Notes: generated from the sequence alone by a model not told the origin. A stretch of DNA of 22,008 nucleotides from Omnitrophica bacterium RIFCSPLOWO2_01_FULL_45_10b (GCA_001804205.1 MHFM01000048.1:4992-26999); one strand, 5' to 3'. Numbered from the stretch's first letter, positions 1 to 7,340 are shown. Made by a program: numbers and translations.

Positions 1-1744
1 CCATACCTACCATAAAAACGACGGGAAATTCCAATCCTTTAGCCGTATGAAGGGTCATCAGCGTAAGACTATTGCTTCCGCCATCCCAGGTATCGATAGC
101 CGACGTTAAGGTAATGCTTTCGATAAACGCCTCCAAAAGCTCTTCCTTTTGCTTGCCGGTTTCACCTGATAAAGGCCGCCACGTTTCCTCAAAATCCTGA
201 ACGGCCGAGAAAAATTCTTGAATGTTATCGATCCGCACCTTGGCCTCAATCGTCCGTTCCAGTTCCAATTCCTTTAAATACCCCGTGCGACTCAAAATCT
301 CTTCCAAAAGTTCGCTCACGAGAAATCTTGATTTCTCTGCGCGAAGCGAACTGATCATGCGTCCGAAATCTCGAAGCGCTTCTCTCGCTTTAAGCCCAAT
401 CCCCTGAATTCGGTCGATTTCCTTAAAAAGCATATCCCAAGCAATTCCATTCGTGCGTTGAAAAGTTTCGAGTACTTCGATTGATTTTTTGCCAATGCCA
501 CGATTTGGCACATTGATAACCCTCTTTAAACTTAATTGATCATCTGGAAAAGCGATGACTCTCAGATAAGCGATTAAATCTTTGATTTCCCGCCGGTCAT
601 AAAATCGAATGCCGCCTACAATTTTGTACGGGATTTTATATTTTCTGAGCGCTTCTTCGACAATGCGCGATTGAGCATGTAGCCGATAAAAAACAACACA
701 ATCGGCTAACGAACGGCCTTCCTTTTGAAGCTGGCAGACTTCGCGCACCACAAACTCAGCTTCTTCTTTTTCATCAACGGCTTCAAACAATGAAATTTTA
801 TCGCCATCGTTTTTTTCGGTCCAAAGCGCTTTTGGTTTTCTAGCCGTATTAAATTCAATTAAGGCATTCGCTGCATTCAAAATGTTGGCCGTAGAACGAT
901 AATTCTGTTCCAATTTAATCACCTGGCAAGCGGGATAATCTTTTTCAAAATCGAGGATGTTGCGGATGTCTGCGCCACGCCAGGCGTAAATGGATTGGTC
1001 AGGATCGCCAACGACAGTGATATTTTTGTAACGCGCGGCCAAATATCGCACCAAGCGGTATTGCGCGTGGTTGGTGTCTTGATACTCATCGATCAAAGTG
1101 TGTTTGAACCGTTCCTGCCAACCTTCCAAGACTTTTTGATTCCGATCAAATAAAAATACCGTTTTAAGAATCAAACCCCCAAAATCGCAGGCATTTAAAG
1201 TTGTGAGTTTACGTTCGTAAAGCTGATACACCTGCGCGACCGCATCTTCGAATGAATCTTGGGCTTTTTCAAGATAGGCTTCAGGCGTCAGGAGAAAATC
1301 CTTAGCCCGCTGGATTTCTTCGCGAATCCCTTTAGGATTGATTTGGCGCTCATTTCGATTGAGTTCGGCAAGGCATTCTTTAATCAGGACAAGCTGATCA
1401 TGTTCGTCATAAATCGAAAAATTGCGTTTCAGGCCCACCGCTTCCCCATCCGAACGAAGAATGCGAAGACAACTTGAATGAAACGTTGAAATCCACACTT
1501 CCTGGCGAACCAAATGACCGACGCGAAAACGCATTTCATCCGCGGCTTTATTGGTAAACGTAACGCCAAGGATATTAAACGCCGGAATGCCTTTTGAAAT
1601 CAAAAACGCGATCCGGCGGGTCAGAATGCGCGTCTTACCGCTTCCGGCGCCTGCTAAAACCAGAAGGGCGCCATCCGCAGCTGTTACTGCTTTTTCTTGT
1701 TCGGGATTAAGATGTTCAAGAATTGCCCGAGAACTTTGATTCAT
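1..1744 (-). CDS. UvrD/PcrA-type superfamily 1A DNA helicase (3' end outside window)
   Basis: ATP-dependent 3'-5' DNA helicase of the UvrD/PcrA/Rep group, acting in DNA repair and in removing proteins from DNA. The gene has no stop in the window; 581 codons are visible of a family length of about 720-750. The N-terminus runs MNQSSRAILEHLNPEQEKAV, the usual LNPEQ entry (Q motif), followed by Walker A AGAGSGKT at residues 31-38. DEYQD (motif II) is at about 219-223, GDPDQSIYAWRG (motif III) at about 246-257, and TLHTAKGLEFPVVF (motif V) at about 564-577. Motif VI and the C-terminal tail are cut off. I place the start at 1744 because its ATG shares four bases (ATGA, 1741-1744) with the stop of the upstream Minf_1886-like gene. 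No clear Shine-Dalgarno is seen, so translation is probably coupled. PcrA, UvrD and Rep cannot be told apart without the C-terminus. Confidence 0.95.
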   Translation of the reverse strand, partial: MNQSSRAILEHLNPEQEKAVTAADGALLVLAGAGSGKTRILTRRIAFLISKGIPAFNILGVTFTNKAADEMRFRVGHLVRQEVWISTFHSSCLRILRSDGEAVGLKRNFSIYDEHDQLVLIKECLAELNRNERQINPKGIREEIQRAKDFLLTPEAYLEKAQDSFEDAVAQVYQLYERKLTTLNACDFGGLILKTVFLFDRNQKVLEGWQERFKHTLIDEYQDTNHAQYRLVRYLAARYKNITVVGDPDQSIYAWRGADIRNILDFEKDYPACQVIKLEQNYRSTANILNAANALIEFNTARKPKALWTEKNDGDKISLFEAVDEKEEAEFVVREVCQLQKEGRSLADCVVFYRLHAQSRIVEEALRKYKIPYKIVGGIRFYDRREIKDLIAYLRVIAFPDDQLSLKRVINVPNRGIGKKSIEVLETFQRTNGIAWDMLFKEIDRIQGIGLKAREALRDFGRMISSLRAEKSRFLVSELLEEILSRTGYLKELELERTIEAKVRIDNIQEFFSAVQDFEETWRPLSGETGKQKEELLEAFIESITLTSAIDTWDGGSNSLTLMTLHTAKGLEFPVVFMVGM

Positions 1745-2115
1745 GAATCGAAAGTAAACTTTGCTTCAAATGCTGTTTTAAAATCATATACATCTTTAAA
1801 ATCGCTTAAAGAATCTTCTTCTGTTTTTCTCATCAAACCTACCTCAACAAGAGCAAAGACCAAACGACCGAAATCCAATGTTTCGCGAATCCCCCAATAG
1901 TGCAAAACGGTGCCGGCCAAAGGCCCGAATTGATCAATGGCATACTGCCTAATCCCTTCGCAAAATTCCTGGCCCGTAATATGACGAGGTTCTTTAAGAG
2001 AAGCCATGGTGAAATGAAGCGCGGCAAGAAGAAAGCTATAGGCCTCAACTTTATACTGAGGGTTCGAATCAATAAGTTTTTGAATTTTCCCGAGTATTTG
2101 CTGTGGTGTATCCAT
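1741..2115 (-). CDS. Minf_1886-like conserved hypothetical protein (PVC-type family)
   Basis: Protein of 124 residues with no known function. It resembles the small Minf_1886 / Verruc_Plancto-restricted family (TIGR04138 as I recall it), known mainly from Planctomycetes, Verrucomicrobia and relatives. Supporting features are the length, the N-terminal ILGKIQKLID-type helix, the central HITGQEFCEGIRQYAIDQFG segment, and the WGIRETLDFGRLVFALVEVGLM block followed by an acidic DF-rich stretch. There is no signal peptide, membrane segment or catalytic motif, and the sequence looks like a compact alpha-helical cytosolic protein. It starts 9 bases after the lipoyl transferase stop and its TGA overlaps the helicase ATG, so it is translated as part of the gcv-lip-helicase transcript. 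The family assignment is from memory of the pattern and was not searched. Confidence 0.75.
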   Translation of the reverse strand: MDTPQQILGKIQKLIDSNPQYKVEAYSFLLAALHFTMASLKEPRHITGQEFCEGIRQYAIDQFGPLAGTVLHYWGIRETLDFGRLVFALVEVGLMRKTEEDSLSDFKDVYDFKTAFEAKFTFDS

Positions 2116-2124
2116 AACTTATCG

Positions 2125-2838
2125 CTATAAAGTGGCGGACGCGTTCTTTAATTCTTCGGCAGGAAGCAAAACCTCTTCGCGAGAAAGATTGAATAAATCG
2201 CCGATGCCCTGAGCAAATCGCTCAAAAAATACTGATTCTGAAAGAGGGGGACAAACCTCAAGCAAAAGCTTCCATGCAATCGAGCCTTGTTGCAATAAAT
2301 ACCCTTGGGTGCGTTTCTGTGCTGCTCCGGCAATCTTTTTGCCTTCAAGCATCACATCATGAAGAACCGGAGAATCAAAACAGAAAAGATTGCGTCCTCT
2401 TCGCCGCTCAAAAAAAGCAGCGCCGGGCGCACAGCATTTTTTCTCAAATAATTCTGTTTTAATTCCAAGTGAACGGAATGCCTCGGACAGTTGCTGATGA
2501 ATCAACAAGTAGCTATCCTTTACTTTCTCAAACGGGATGTTTCCAGCAATCGGCGCAATCAAGGAATAAGTCAGATCAGAAATTCCGTGGGACACAATCC
2601 CTCCCCCCGTTAAGCGGCGAACAAACGGTATTCCGCTATCCACTTTTGAAACTGCTAAACCCCATAGTCCGTAACCAACCGTCAACGTAGGTTCGCTAAA
2701 GCGATAAAACCGGAGGATTACGTTTGGGTCTTTTGACTGGATTTGGCGCCGGAGCAAAAATTCATCCGCGGCCATGTTGAAAGTGCCGTCATGCGCGTCA
2801 TCGCAAATTAATTGAAGGCGGACAGGAACGTTGCTCAT
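2125..2838 (-). CDS. LipM-type octanoyl/lipoyl protein transferase (BPL/LplA/LipB fold)
   Basis: Cofactor transferase of 237 residues that attaches octanoate or lipoate to a lysine of a carrier protein; next to gcvH the expected target is GcvH. The fold is shown by NMAADEFLL near residue 21, the LRFYRF...TLTVGYG strand region (about 42-56), the binding loop RRLTGGGIVSHG (74-85), and FCFDSP...EGKKIAGAAQKRTQG (152-179). Cys153 lies where LipM/LipL enzymes carry their acyl-thioester cysteine, and Lys167/168 fits the invariant lysine. LplA ligases lack that cysteine and usually carry a C-terminal accessory domain, absent here. I therefore favour an octanoyltransferase or amidotransferase over an ATP-dependent ligase. 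The start overlaps the gcvPB stop by four bases (2835-2838). Whether it acts as LipM (octanoyl-ACP to GcvH) or LipL (GcvH to other E2 proteins) cannot be decided from sequence. Confidence 0.88.
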   Translation of the reverse strand: MSNVPVRLQLICDDAHDGTFNMAADEFLLRRQIQSKDPNVILRFYRFSEPTLTVGYGLWGLAVSKVDSGIPFVRRLTGGGIVSHGISDLTYSLIAPIAGNIPFEKVKDSYLLIHQQLSEAFRSLGIKTELFEKKCCAPGAAFFERRRGRNLFCFDSPVLHDVMLEGKKIAGAAQKRTQGYLLQQGSIAWKLLLEVCPPLSESVFFERFAQGIGDLFNLSREEVLLPAEELKNASATL

Positions 2839-4340
2839 AACGGACTGGCTTGGGTGTCGCGCTTGAGATCACGAAAGCTCAAGATCGGTTTGCGCGCTGC
2901 CTGAACTTCATCCGGGCGTCCGATCGGCATGGTATGGGGCGCTTTGCGGACAAGTTCAGGCGTTTCCTGAGCTTCTTTTAAAATTTTAAGCATGACCTCC
3001 ACAAAAGCATCCAGCGTTTCTTTTGATTCAGTTTCAGTCGGTTCAATCATGAGCGCCTCTTTCACCACCAAAGGAAAATGGACAGTTGGCGCATGAATAC
3101 CGTAATCAAGAAGCCTTTTTCCGATATCGCCGGCATGAATATTTTGAGACTCAAGATTGCTGGCAGAAAGCACGAATTCATGCATGCAAAATTCATTGTG
3201 CGGATTTAAAAAAGCCGTGCTTAATTTTTTCCGAAGATAGTTCGCACTTAAAACTGCGTCATGGCTGACTCGTTTTAATCCTTCCAAGCCAAGCATTCGA
3301 ATGTACACATAAGCACGAAGCAGAATCCCGGCATTTCCAAAAAATGATCTCACTTTTCCAATTGATTTCGGCCGATGATAGTCAAAACCATATCGGCTCC
3401 CCTGCTTCACAACAAGCGGAGCAGGAAGAAAAGGCGCCAATATTTTCTTAACACCAACCGGCCCGGCACCAGGCCCGCCGCCTCCGTGTGGTGTTGTAAA
3501 CGTTTTGTGAAGATTCAAATGCACAATGTCAAATCCCATATCTCCGGGACGCACGGCGCCCAAAAGCGCATTCAAATTGGCGCCGTCATAATAAAGAAGA
3601 GCGCCTTTCCGGTGTACAATCTCCCGAATCTTCAAAATATCATTTTCAAATAAGCCAAGCGTATTCGGATTGGTCAGCATTAAACAGGCCACTCGATCGC
3701 TCATCGCATCTTCCAAAGCCTTCAAATCCACACGCCCTCTTGCATCCGATGGAATTTGAACGACTTCGTAACCATATTGGGCGGCAGATGCCGGATTGGT
3801 TCCATGACTTGAATCCGGAACAAGTACTTGATGCCGCTTGCCTTCACCGCGGGAATGGTGATAAGCGCGTGTGAGCATCATTCCGCAAAGCTCTCCATGC
3901 GCTCCTGCCGCAGGCTGAAGCGTAAATTCGTCCATTCCGGTCAATTCGCAAAGTGCGCGGCTTAATTCATGAAATATTTGAAGAATTCCCTGCACTTGAT
4001 CCTCTGTTTGAGAAGGATTGAGCCATGCAAATCCATCAAGGGATGCCACATCCTCGTGAATCTTTGGGTTGTATTTCATCGTGCAGCTTCCTAAGGGATA
4101 AAAATGCGTATCGACGCTAAAATTTTTCTTCGACAAATTGACGAAATGCCGCACAAGTTCCGGCTCTGTAATTTCAGGGAGATCACCGTGATCTTTCCGC
4201 TGAAAGTCCGCTGGAATTAATCGTGAAAAATCATCCTGAAACTTTCTGGACGGAAGAAAAATACCTTCCTTGCCGCTTTTGCTTTTTTCAAACAAAAGTT
4301 TGCTGTCACTAATGGCGGTGGTTTTTAAGCCCGTTGTCAT
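2835..4340 (-). CDS. gcvPB: Glycine dehydrogenase (decarboxylating) subunit 2, P-protein beta half
   Basis: PLP-binding half of the two-subunit P-protein. It decarboxylates glycine and passes the aminomethyl group to lipoyl-GcvH. The 501 residues show the GcvPB hallmarks: FYPLGSCTMKYNPK at about 80-93, PAAGAHGELCGMM (143-155), PDSSHGTNPASA (175-186), and NLHKTFTTPHGGGGPG (276-291) with the PLP-anchoring Lys279. I chose the ATG at 4340 rather than one 69 bases upstream. It has a good AAGGAAG ribosome binding site, begins MTTGLKTTAISDSKLLFEKS as the family does, and shares ATGA (4337-4340) with the gcvPA stop. The longer form would add 23 residues lying entirely inside gcvPA. It acts as a heterotetramer with GcvPA. 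Split P-proteins are usual in Firmicutes, Thermotogae, Archaea and many PVC-type bacteria. Confidence 0.97.
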   Translation of the reverse strand: MTTGLKTTAISDSKLLFEKSKSGKEGIFLPSRKFQDDFSRLIPADFQRKDHGDLPEITEPELVRHFVNLSKKNFSVDTHFYPLGSCTMKYNPKIHEDVASLDGFAWLNPSQTEDQVQGILQIFHELSRALCELTGMDEFTLQPAAGAHGELCGMMLTRAYHHSRGEGKRHQVLVPDSSHGTNPASAAQYGYEVVQIPSDARGRVDLKALEDAMSDRVACLMLTNPNTLGLFENDILKIREIVHRKGALLYYDGANLNALLGAVRPGDMGFDIVHLNLHKTFTTPHGGGGPGAGPVGVKKILAPFLPAPLVVKQGSRYGFDYHRPKSIGKVRSFFGNAGILLRAYVYIRMLGLEGLKRVSHDAVLSANYLRKKLSTAFLNPHNEFCMHEFVLSASNLESQNIHAGDIGKRLLDYGIHAPTVHFPLVVKEALMIEPTETESKETLDAFVEVMLKILKEAQETPELVRKAPHTMPIGRPDEVQAARKPILSFRDLKRDTQASPL

Positions 4341-5680
4341 TTTAGAACTTCCTTTAAGGCTTCCACAAATTGGTCTAATTGATCTTTGCTTTTTGTTTCG
4401 GTAGCGCAAACCAGCATCTGCTCTTTAAGCTCGGGATAAAACCGCTCAAGCGCTAGGCCACTGATAATTCCTTTTTGAAATAAGGATTGATTGACTTGAT
4501 CGACAGGTTTTTTAAGTCGAATGACAAATTCATTAAAAATTGAGCCGTCTGTTAAAATTTCGACCTCTTTTAAATTGCTCAAAGCCCGGCGCAAATAATA
4601 AGCATTCTCCAAATTAAGTTCGGCAATCCGGCGAATTCCTGTTTTTCCTAAACTAGCCATATAAACGCAAGCGGCAATGGCACACAAAGCTTGATTCGTG
4701 CAAATATTTGAACTCGCGCGTTCGCGCCGTATATGTTGTTCTCTGGCTTGAAGCGTCAAGCAAAAAGCCCGTCTTCCGGCATTGTCTTGTGTCAGACCGA
4801 CAAGCCGGCCGGGAATGCGGCGCAGTAAAGACCGGGTGGCCGCTAAATAACCCAACCATGGGCCGCCAAAGCCGGGTGGGATACCAAGCGGCTGGCCCTC
4901 CCCACAAACAATATCAGCGCCCCATTCCTTTGCGGATTTGTAAAACCCAAATGAAAGCGGATGGCTCACCAAAATCAAAAGCGAACCATTTTGATGCACC
5001 AAAGTTTCGACTTCTTTAAGATCTTCCACCAATCCAAAAAAATTGGGAGATGCGACAACAACGGAAGCCACATCGGGCGTCAAATGTTTCTTTAAATAAT
5101 CTAAATCAAGCCCAAAGTGACTCTGAAAAGGAATTTCTTCGGTTTCAAATGAAGTGCCGGTTAAATAAGTTTGAGTAACAGTCCTGTAATCAGGGTGAAC
5201 GGAACGTGCCATAAGAACCTTGCGGCGTTTCGTTTCATGTAAAGTCATTAACACGGATTCGGCGAGCGCTGTGGAGCCGTCATAATGAGAACCGTTGGAA
5301 ACATCCATACCGGTTAATTCACAAATGAGGCTTTGATATTCAAAGAGCGCCTGCAAAGTTCCCTGCGAGGCCTCCGGCTGATAGGGCGTATAGGAAGTAT
5401 AAAACTCGCCGCGGCCGATGATGTGTCGGACAATCGCGGGAATGAAATGTTCATAGCTCCCTGCACCTAAAAAGGACGAATGTGTTTTAGAACTTGCATT
5501 TTTTCCCGCCAATTCGCGGAACCAACTTTGTGTTTCAAGTTCGCTCAGCGGCGATGGGAGATCGATTTTAGGATTTCGAAGTTCATTCGGAATGGCTTGA
5601 AACATCTGGCCAAAATGCTCGATTCCGATGGTTTCGAGCATTTCGGCTTGATCTTTAACCGTGATCGGAAAATAGCTCAT
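4337..5680 (-). CDS. gcvPA: Glycine dehydrogenase (decarboxylating) subunit 1, P-protein alpha half
   Basis: N-terminal half of the split glycine cleavage P-protein, 447 residues, the normal family length. Visible landmarks are FLGAGSYEHFIPAIVRHI (about 69-86), EFYTSYTPYQPEASQGTLQA (about 92-111), ICELTGMDVSNGSHYDGSTA, VVASPNFFGLVED, and GGPWLGYLAATRSLLRRIPGR. It lacks the PLP lysine, as expected, because the cofactor is held by GcvPB. The ATG at 5680 is preceded by AGGTGG four bases away. That ribosome binding site lies wholly inside the 3' arm of the inverted repeat 5679-5695/5789-5805, so its access probably depends on RNA folding or on translation of the upstream small frame. Compared with the other gcv junctions, which are direct ATGA overlaps, gcvPA is separated from gcvH by 131 bases. 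Confidence 0.97.
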   Translation of the reverse strand: MSYFPITVKDQAEMLETIGIEHFGQMFQAIPNELRNPKIDLPSPLSELETQSWFRELAGKNASSKTHSSFLGAGSYEHFIPAIVRHIIGRGEFYTSYTPYQPEASQGTLQALFEYQSLICELTGMDVSNGSHYDGSTALAESVLMTLHETKRRKVLMARSVHPDYRTVTQTYLTGTSFETEEIPFQSHFGLDLDYLKKHLTPDVASVVVASPNFFGLVEDLKEVETLVHQNGSLLILVSHPLSFGFYKSAKEWGADIVCGEGQPLGIPPGFGGPWLGYLAATRSLLRRIPGRLVGLTQDNAGRRAFCLTLQAREQHIRRERASSNICTNQALCAIAACVYMASLGKTGIRRIAELNLENAYYLRRALSNLKEVEILTDGSIFNEFVIRLKKPVDQVNQSLFQKGIISGLALERFYPELKEQMLVCATETKSKDQLDQFVEALKEVLK

Positions 5681-5808
5681 CCCACCACCTGTTTGACCGC
5701 TGCCTTAAGGCAGCGGAATCTTTCTAAAGATAAAAGAGCGCGATTTTCATCAAATATTCCAGCACCATATTTCAAATCGCGCTCTTCGCAAACAGGTGGT
5801 GGGATCAT
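5677..5808 (-). CDS. Possible 43-residue open frame spanning the gcvH-gcvPA element
   Basis: The frame opens with ATG three bases after the gcvH stop, runs 43 codons without interruption, and ends in a TGA that overlaps the gcvPA ATG (ATGA, 5677-5680). The product would begin MIPPPVCEERDLKYGAGIFD and end LKAAVKQVVG, with no family I recognise, no signal peptide and no membrane segment. No clear Shine-Dalgarno precedes it; translation would rely on ribosomes finishing gcvH and restarting. A frame of this size is open by chance perhaps one time in eight, and the DNA is dominated by inverted repeats, so a true protein is doubtful. A leader-type frame whose translation opens the gcvPA ribosome binding site is an equally good reading. 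Confidence 0.3.
   Translation of the reverse strand: MIPPPVCEERDLKYGAGIFDENRALLSLERFRCLKAAVKQVVG
5677..5808 (-). repeat. Inverted-repeat element (MITE-like) between gcvH and gcvPA, cloverleaf-forming
   Basis: Perfect 17-bp inverted repeats, ATCCCACCACCTGTTTG at 5679-5695 and its complement at 5789-5805, enclose 93 bases that form three hairpins. These are a perfect 20-base palindrome at 5697-5716 (8-bp stem, TTAA loop), a 5-bp stem at 5718-5731, and a 13-bp stem 5734-5746/5774-5786 extended by 6 bp at 5752-5757/5767-5772. Only one or two bases separate adjacent helices, so the RNA or single strand would fold as a compact four-way junction. TCAT occurs at both ends (5677-5680 and 5805-5808), as a target-site duplication would. 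Deleting the body with one TCAT would place gcvPA three bases after gcvH. The pairing is seen directly; the mobile origin is inference. Confidence 0.75.
5679..5690 (-). promoter_or_regulatory. gcvPA ribosome binding site sequestered in a long RNA helix
   Basis: AGGTGG lies four bases before the gcvPA ATG. In the transcript this site, the spacer and the first two bases of the start codon pair perfectly with CCCACCACCT located just after the gcvH stop. With the 17-bp helix closed, initiation at gcvPA should be blocked. Ribosomes crossing from gcvH into the small frame would melt it. This predicts translational coupling or control of P-protein relative to H- and T-protein. The base pairing is visible; the regulatory effect is inferred. 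Confidence 0.5.
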
Positions 5809-5811
5809 TAT

Positions 5812-6204
5812 TTAACCGGCTGCGCTTTGGCGAATCATGGATTCGTACTGGTCGCGGGTTAACAAAGACTCAAATTCACTTGGCTTACTGGAAGTTAATT
5901 CAAAAAACCAACCTTTCCCATACGGATCTTGATTCACAATGGCAGGATCTGATTCTAACGTCGTATTGATTGCCTTGACCGTTCCTGAAACGGGGGCATA
6001 AATATCAAAAGCGGCTTTCACCGATTCCACAATGCTGATTCCCTTTCCCTGTTCCACTTGCTGGCCCACATGAGGCAGCTCAATAAAGACCACATCTGAA
6101 ATTTCATGCTGGGCATAATCGGTGATCCCCACAATCAGTTTGTCACCGGACCGACGCACCCATTCATGACTTTTGGTGTACCTGAGTTCTGCTGGAAAAT
6201 TCAT
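5812..6204 (-). CDS. gcvH: Glycine cleavage system H protein (lipoyl carrier)
   Basis: Lipoyl carrier that shuttles the aminomethyl group between P-, T- and L-proteins. The 130 residues include RYTKSHEWVR at 8-17, VGITDYAQHEISDVVFIELP (25-44), and the lipoylation site IVESVKAAFDIYAPVSG, with Lys63 the expected modified residue. The C-terminal region DPYGKGWFFELTSSKPSEFESLL is normal, and the length matches the family. The ATG shares ATGA (6201-6204) with the gcvT stop and has AAGGGGG as ribosome binding site. The transferase encoded at 2125-2838 in the same operon is the likely source of its acyl group. The gene is followed after three bases by the inverted-repeat element. Confidence 0.98.
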   Translation of the reverse strand: MNFPAELRYTKSHEWVRRSGDKLIVGITDYAQHEISDVVFIELPHVGQQVEQGKGISIVESVKAAFDIYAPVSGTVKAINTTLESDPAIVNQDPYGKGWFFELTSSKPSEFESLLTRDQYESMIRQSAAG

Positions 6205-7340
6205 GAAACCCCCTTGCTTAATGAAGAATTTGCTCGTTTATAGAAAGGCGTTTTTACAATTCGCGCTTTGGTATATTTACCTCGTATTTCAATGTCAATC
6301 GCTTGACCAATCTTGGCATGTTCAATGGCCACATAAGCTAAGCCAATCCCGCACTTCAGCGTGGGCGAATGAGTTCCACTCGTTACTTTTCCGACTGGCT
6401 GTCCTTCAACAAAAACCGGGCATCCTTCTCGGGCAATGCCGCGATCCTCTAATTCAAATCCAATCAGCCTGCGTTTAAACCCCTCTTTACGTGCTGCTTC
6501 CAGAGCTTGCTTGCCGATAAAATTTTCCTTAGTCCAGCCAATGGTCCAACCCAGGCCTGCTTCAAGAGGATTGGTTTCATCCGTCATATCGTGGCCATAC
6601 AAAAGAAAACGCGATTCCAACCTGAGCGTATCGCGCGCCCCAAAACCAATTGGCTTCAAACCAAACGGCTTGCCCGCTTCCATCAATCGCTGAAATAAAG
6701 GAAGCACTTTGGATACGGAACAAAATATTTCAAAACCTTCTTCTCCCGTATACCCTGTTTCGGAAAGAAGAATCTCGCCAAATTGCGAATCAAATTTCAC
6801 AAAATGATAATAAGAAATCGGGCTTAAATCAATGCCGAAAAGCGCCTGGATGACAGGCCTGCTTTGGGGACCTTGAACGGCAAGCAAAGCCATTCCATCG
6901 CTTGCATTTTCAAGGACGACCTCTCCTTTTCGATGAGAATCAAACCATGCGAAATCCTTTTCAATATTGGCTGCATTGACAACAATCATATACTGATCAG
7001 TTTCTTCCATCATGACGACCACATCGTCCACAATGCCGCCATTTTCTCGGCAAACCGGGCTATACAAAGCGCGTCCTGGAGACAGTTTTTCAAGATCGTT
7101 CGTCATCCAATCATTGACGACCCTTCTTGCATCTTTGCCCCGAACAAAAAACTCACCCATATGAGAAATATCGAAAACGCCAACACCGTTTCGAACGGTT
7201 TCATGTTCTTCAATGACACTGGTGTAATAAAGCGGAACATACCAATCCCCAAAAGCGCCAAAATGAGCTCCAAATCGTTCATGCTGGGCGTGGAGCGGAA
7301 GCTTCTTAAGATGTGAAATGTCTTCTGACGGATTGGTCAT
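6201..7340 (-). CDS. gcvT: Aminomethyltransferase, glycine cleavage T protein
   Basis: Releases ammonia from aminomethyl-lipoyl-GcvH and passes the one-carbon unit to tetrahydrofolate, giving 5,10-methylene-THF. The 379 residues show KLPLHAQHERFGAHFGAFGDWYVPLYY at the N-terminus, VGVFDISHMGEFFVRG (about 53-68), NGGIVDDVVVM with the catalytic-region aspartates near 101, AVQGPQSRPV, SETGYTGEEGFEIF, and the C-terminal GKVTSGTHSPTLKCGIGLAYV barrel region. It is the first gene of the gcv operon. An extended -10 sequence sits just upstream, giving a leader of only about 15 bases. No good Shine-Dalgarno precedes the ATG, which is unusual for the lead gene of an operon. There is no glycine riboswitch in the 54-base gap. 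Confidence 0.97.
   Translation of the reverse strand: MTNPSEDISHLKKLPLHAQHERFGAHFGAFGDWYVPLYYTSVIEEHETVRNGVGVFDISHMGEFFVRGKDARRVVNDWMTNDLEKLSPGRALYSPVCRENGGIVDDVVVMMEETDQYMIVVNAANIEKDFAWFDSHRKGEVVLENASDGMALLAVQGPQSRPVIQALFGIDLSPISYYHFVKFDSQFGEILLSETGYTGEEGFEIFCSVSKVLPLFQRLMEAGKPFGLKPIGFGARDTLRLESRFLLYGHDMTDETNPLEAGLGWTIGWTKENFIGKQALEAARKEGFKRRLIGFELEDRGIAREGCPVFVEGQPVGKVTSGTHSPTLKCGIGLAYVAIEHAKIGQAIDIEIRGKYTKARIVKTPFYKRANSSLSKGVS

Noticed and set aside
4341..4409. Longer gcvPB with 23 extra N-terminal residues
   Set aside because: The extension lies inside gcvPA, has no family similarity, and the ATG at 4340 has a good ribosome binding site and a canonical ATGA overlap.
4708..5019. Plus-strand open frame opposite gcvPA
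   Set aside because: Antisense shadow of a strongly conserved gene with no promoter or ribosome binding site evident.
5697..5716. Intrinsic terminator from the perfect 20-base palindrome
   Set aside because: No U tract follows the stem in the transcript, and termination here would cut the operon before gcvPA.
5681..5811. Glycine riboswitch, THF riboswitch or T-box between gcvH and gcvPA
   Set aside because: None of the conserved core sequences I know for these classes is present; the region is explained by perfect inverted repeats instead.
6864..7316. 150-codon plus-strand open frame opposite gcvT
   Set aside because: It has no recognisable protein features and lies wholly antisense to a clear gcvT; it is a shadow frame.
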